Positions 14,395 through 15,243 of a stretch of DNA of 15,243 nucleotides are shown piece by piece. Positions within the stretch are counted from its first letter, which is position 1, and the number at the start of each line of letters is the position of its first letter. The position numbers and the translations under genes were made by a program. Source of the DNA: a bacterium (GTDB taxonomy: Bacteria; Sumerlaeota; Sumerlaeia; MVZB01); contig JAMCWS010000093.1 of NCBI GenBank assembly GCA_023480605.1, positions 1 to 15,243 on the forward strand. The letters run 5' to 3'. The notes under the pieces are model-generated. The model was not told the DNA's origin. It did not search any database and was given only the letters and a program-made list of their open reading frames with translations.

Positions 14395-15210
14395 ATGAAA
14401 CTCGGAGCGAATTCGGTTCTGTTCGGTGGCTTTGAAACCGAGACGGCGTTCAAGTACCTCAAGATTTGCGGTTACGACGGCATTGAAATTTCGGCCATCG
14501 GCGGCATGAGCGCCCACCTCGTGCTCGACCGCTGGGAGGAGACGGCGGCCGAAATCAAGGCCCTCTCGGCCAAGTATGAGCTGCCCGTCCAGGCGATGGA
14601 GCAGCCCTCGCACGACCTGAATCTTATGGAACGCGCCATGAAGGCGGCCGTCGAGATCGGCATCCCGATCATCAACACCGGCCCGGGCGGCCGGCAACCC
14701 GGCGTCGGGACGATCGACGACCCGGCCCCATTCAACCAATCGGTGGCCGAACTGCGCAAGTGCGTCGAGTTGGCCGAGCGCTATGGCGTAACGCTGTGCG
14801 TGAAGGCCCACGTGGGCGCGGCCATCTGGAACACCGAAACCTCCCTGCGCCTGCTCGAGGCGATCCAGCACCCCAACTTCGGACTCGACATGGACCCCAG
14901 CCACATTTGGCGGGGCAACGAGGACCCCGTTGAGGCGCTCTCGAAGGTCATCGGCCGCATCCGCCACGTCCACATCCGCGACTGCAAGGGCCGCCAACAG
15001 AACCCCGGCAAGCCCGAGATGCAGGCCAACGGCCGCGGCGACATCAACTTGCTCGGTTTCATCCGCGTCCTGCACGAAAACGGCTACGACGGCGCGCTCG
15101 ACCTCGAAGTGATCGGCGCGAAAGATTATGAACTGCCCGCGTGCGTCGCCATCGCCGCCGAATCCCGCGGCCACATGCAGGCCTGCCTGCAAGCGTGCGG
15201 CGCCCGCTGA
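14395..15210 (+). CDS. Sugar phosphate isomerase/epimerase-like TIM-barrel protein (xylose isomerase-like)
   Basis: This 271-residue cytoplasmic protein of the AP-endonuclease-2/xylose-isomerase-like TIM-barrel fold probably isomerises, epimerises or dehydrates a keto-sugar or cyclitol. The opening MKLGANSVLFGGF and GYDGIEIS (26-33, E31) are typical. Metal-site residues of the barrel are DMDPSH (165-170, D167 and H170), HVHIRD (191-196, H193) and LDLEVIG (236-241, E238). The position usually occupied by a metal-binding glutamate on the fourth to fifth strand reads CVKAHVG (135-141), with lysine K137 before H139. I have an impression that a subfamily shares this. The ATG has GGAGG 8 bases upstream. 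It follows the MocA-type gene on the same strand, separated by a repeat hairpin, and is followed 18 bases later by another start. The function is an inference from fold and context. Confidence 0.85.
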   Translation: MKLGANSVLFGGFETETAFKYLKICGYDGIEISAIGGMSAHLVLDRWEETAAEIKALSAKYELPVQAMEQPSHDLNLMERAMKAAVEIGIPIINTGPGGRQPGVGTIDDPAPFNQSVAELRKCVELAERYGVTLCVKAHVGAAIWNTETSLRLLEAIQHPNFGLDMDPSHIWRGNEDPVEALSKVIGRIRHVHIRDCKGRQQNPGKPEMQANGRGDINLLGFIRVLHENGYDGALDLEVIGAKDYELPACVAIAAESRGHMQACLQACGAR

Positions 15211-15228
15211 ATCTGAAAGGAATCTATC

Positions 15229-15243
15229 ATGGACACGATCGGC
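15229..15243 (+). CDS. Start of a further gene in the operon (partial, 5 codons)
   Basis: An ATG at 15229 has AAAGGA about 9 bases upstream and reads MDTIG to the window edge. It begins 18 bases after the isomerase stop, so it is probably co-transcribed. Five residues are too few to name a product. Confidence 0.5.

Noticed and set aside
1..15243. CRISPR array, integrase, toxin-antitoxin pair or known defence island.
   Set aside because: No regularly spaced direct repeats with unique spacers, no recombinase and no antitoxin beside Fic were seen. The hexamer and heptamer runs are too short in period for CRISPR.

Overview
The window is GC-rich (most genes look well above 60% G+C), gene-dense bacterial DNA. 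There are no rRNA or tRNA genes, no CRISPR array and no recognisable transposase or phage gene. The mix of genes fits a free-living, poorly cultured lineage: an XPB-type helicase with its helicase-associated partner, a System II cytochrome c maturation pair, a Gfo/Idh/MocA oxidoreductase followed by a sugar-isomerase-like TIM barrel, and several families of palindromic or short-period intergenic repeats. The isomerase subtype and repeat style remind me of PVC-like phyla, Hydrogenedentota or Sumerlaeota. That is an impression only; no marker gene is present to place it.

Layout. (1) 1-379, minus: N-terminal end of a MacB/FtsX-type ABC transporter permease. (2) 527-940, minus: a small VOC (glyoxalase-fold) protein. 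(3) 941-1419: non-coding, with two palindromic elements. (4) 1420-4185, minus: a 921-residue helicase-associated protein (XPB/Ssl2-like region plus a C-terminal WYL-like domain). (5) 4585-5964, plus: a glycerate 2-kinase of the DUF4147/MOFRL family, divergent from (4) across a hairpin-rich 399-bp gap. (6) 6077-7270, plus: a Fic protein with the full catalytic motif and an N-terminal inhibitory motif, behind a strikingly AT-rich leader. (7) 7286-9007, minus: an XPB/Rad25-type DNA helicase, convergent with Fic. (8) 9008-9543: non-coding, ending in a near-consensus promoter. (9) 9544-12871, plus: resB then ccsA, closed by a strong intrinsic terminator. (10) 13251-15243, plus: an operon of a MocA-type oxidoreductase, a sugar phosphate isomerase/epimerase-like protein and the first codons of a third gene.

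How the genes work together. ResB and CcsA form the two-protein System II complex that moves haem across the membrane and attaches it to apocytochrome c. The oxidoreductase and TIM-barrel protein probably act in one sugar or cyclitol pathway. The XPB helicase and the helicase-associated protein belong to families that are commonly neighbours in bacteria. Here both lie on the minus strand, with the plus-strand kinase and Fic genes between them. This looks like a helicase module split by insertion or rearrangement and is the most interesting architectural feature.

I found no clear evidence for a wholly new multi-gene system. The unusual material is the split XPB module, the AT-rich Fic cassette, and at least four kinds of intergenic repeat. 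One repeat family, a (TCGTRA)n-like hexamer element, occurs twice in the window, once overlapping the possible 5' end of ccsA.
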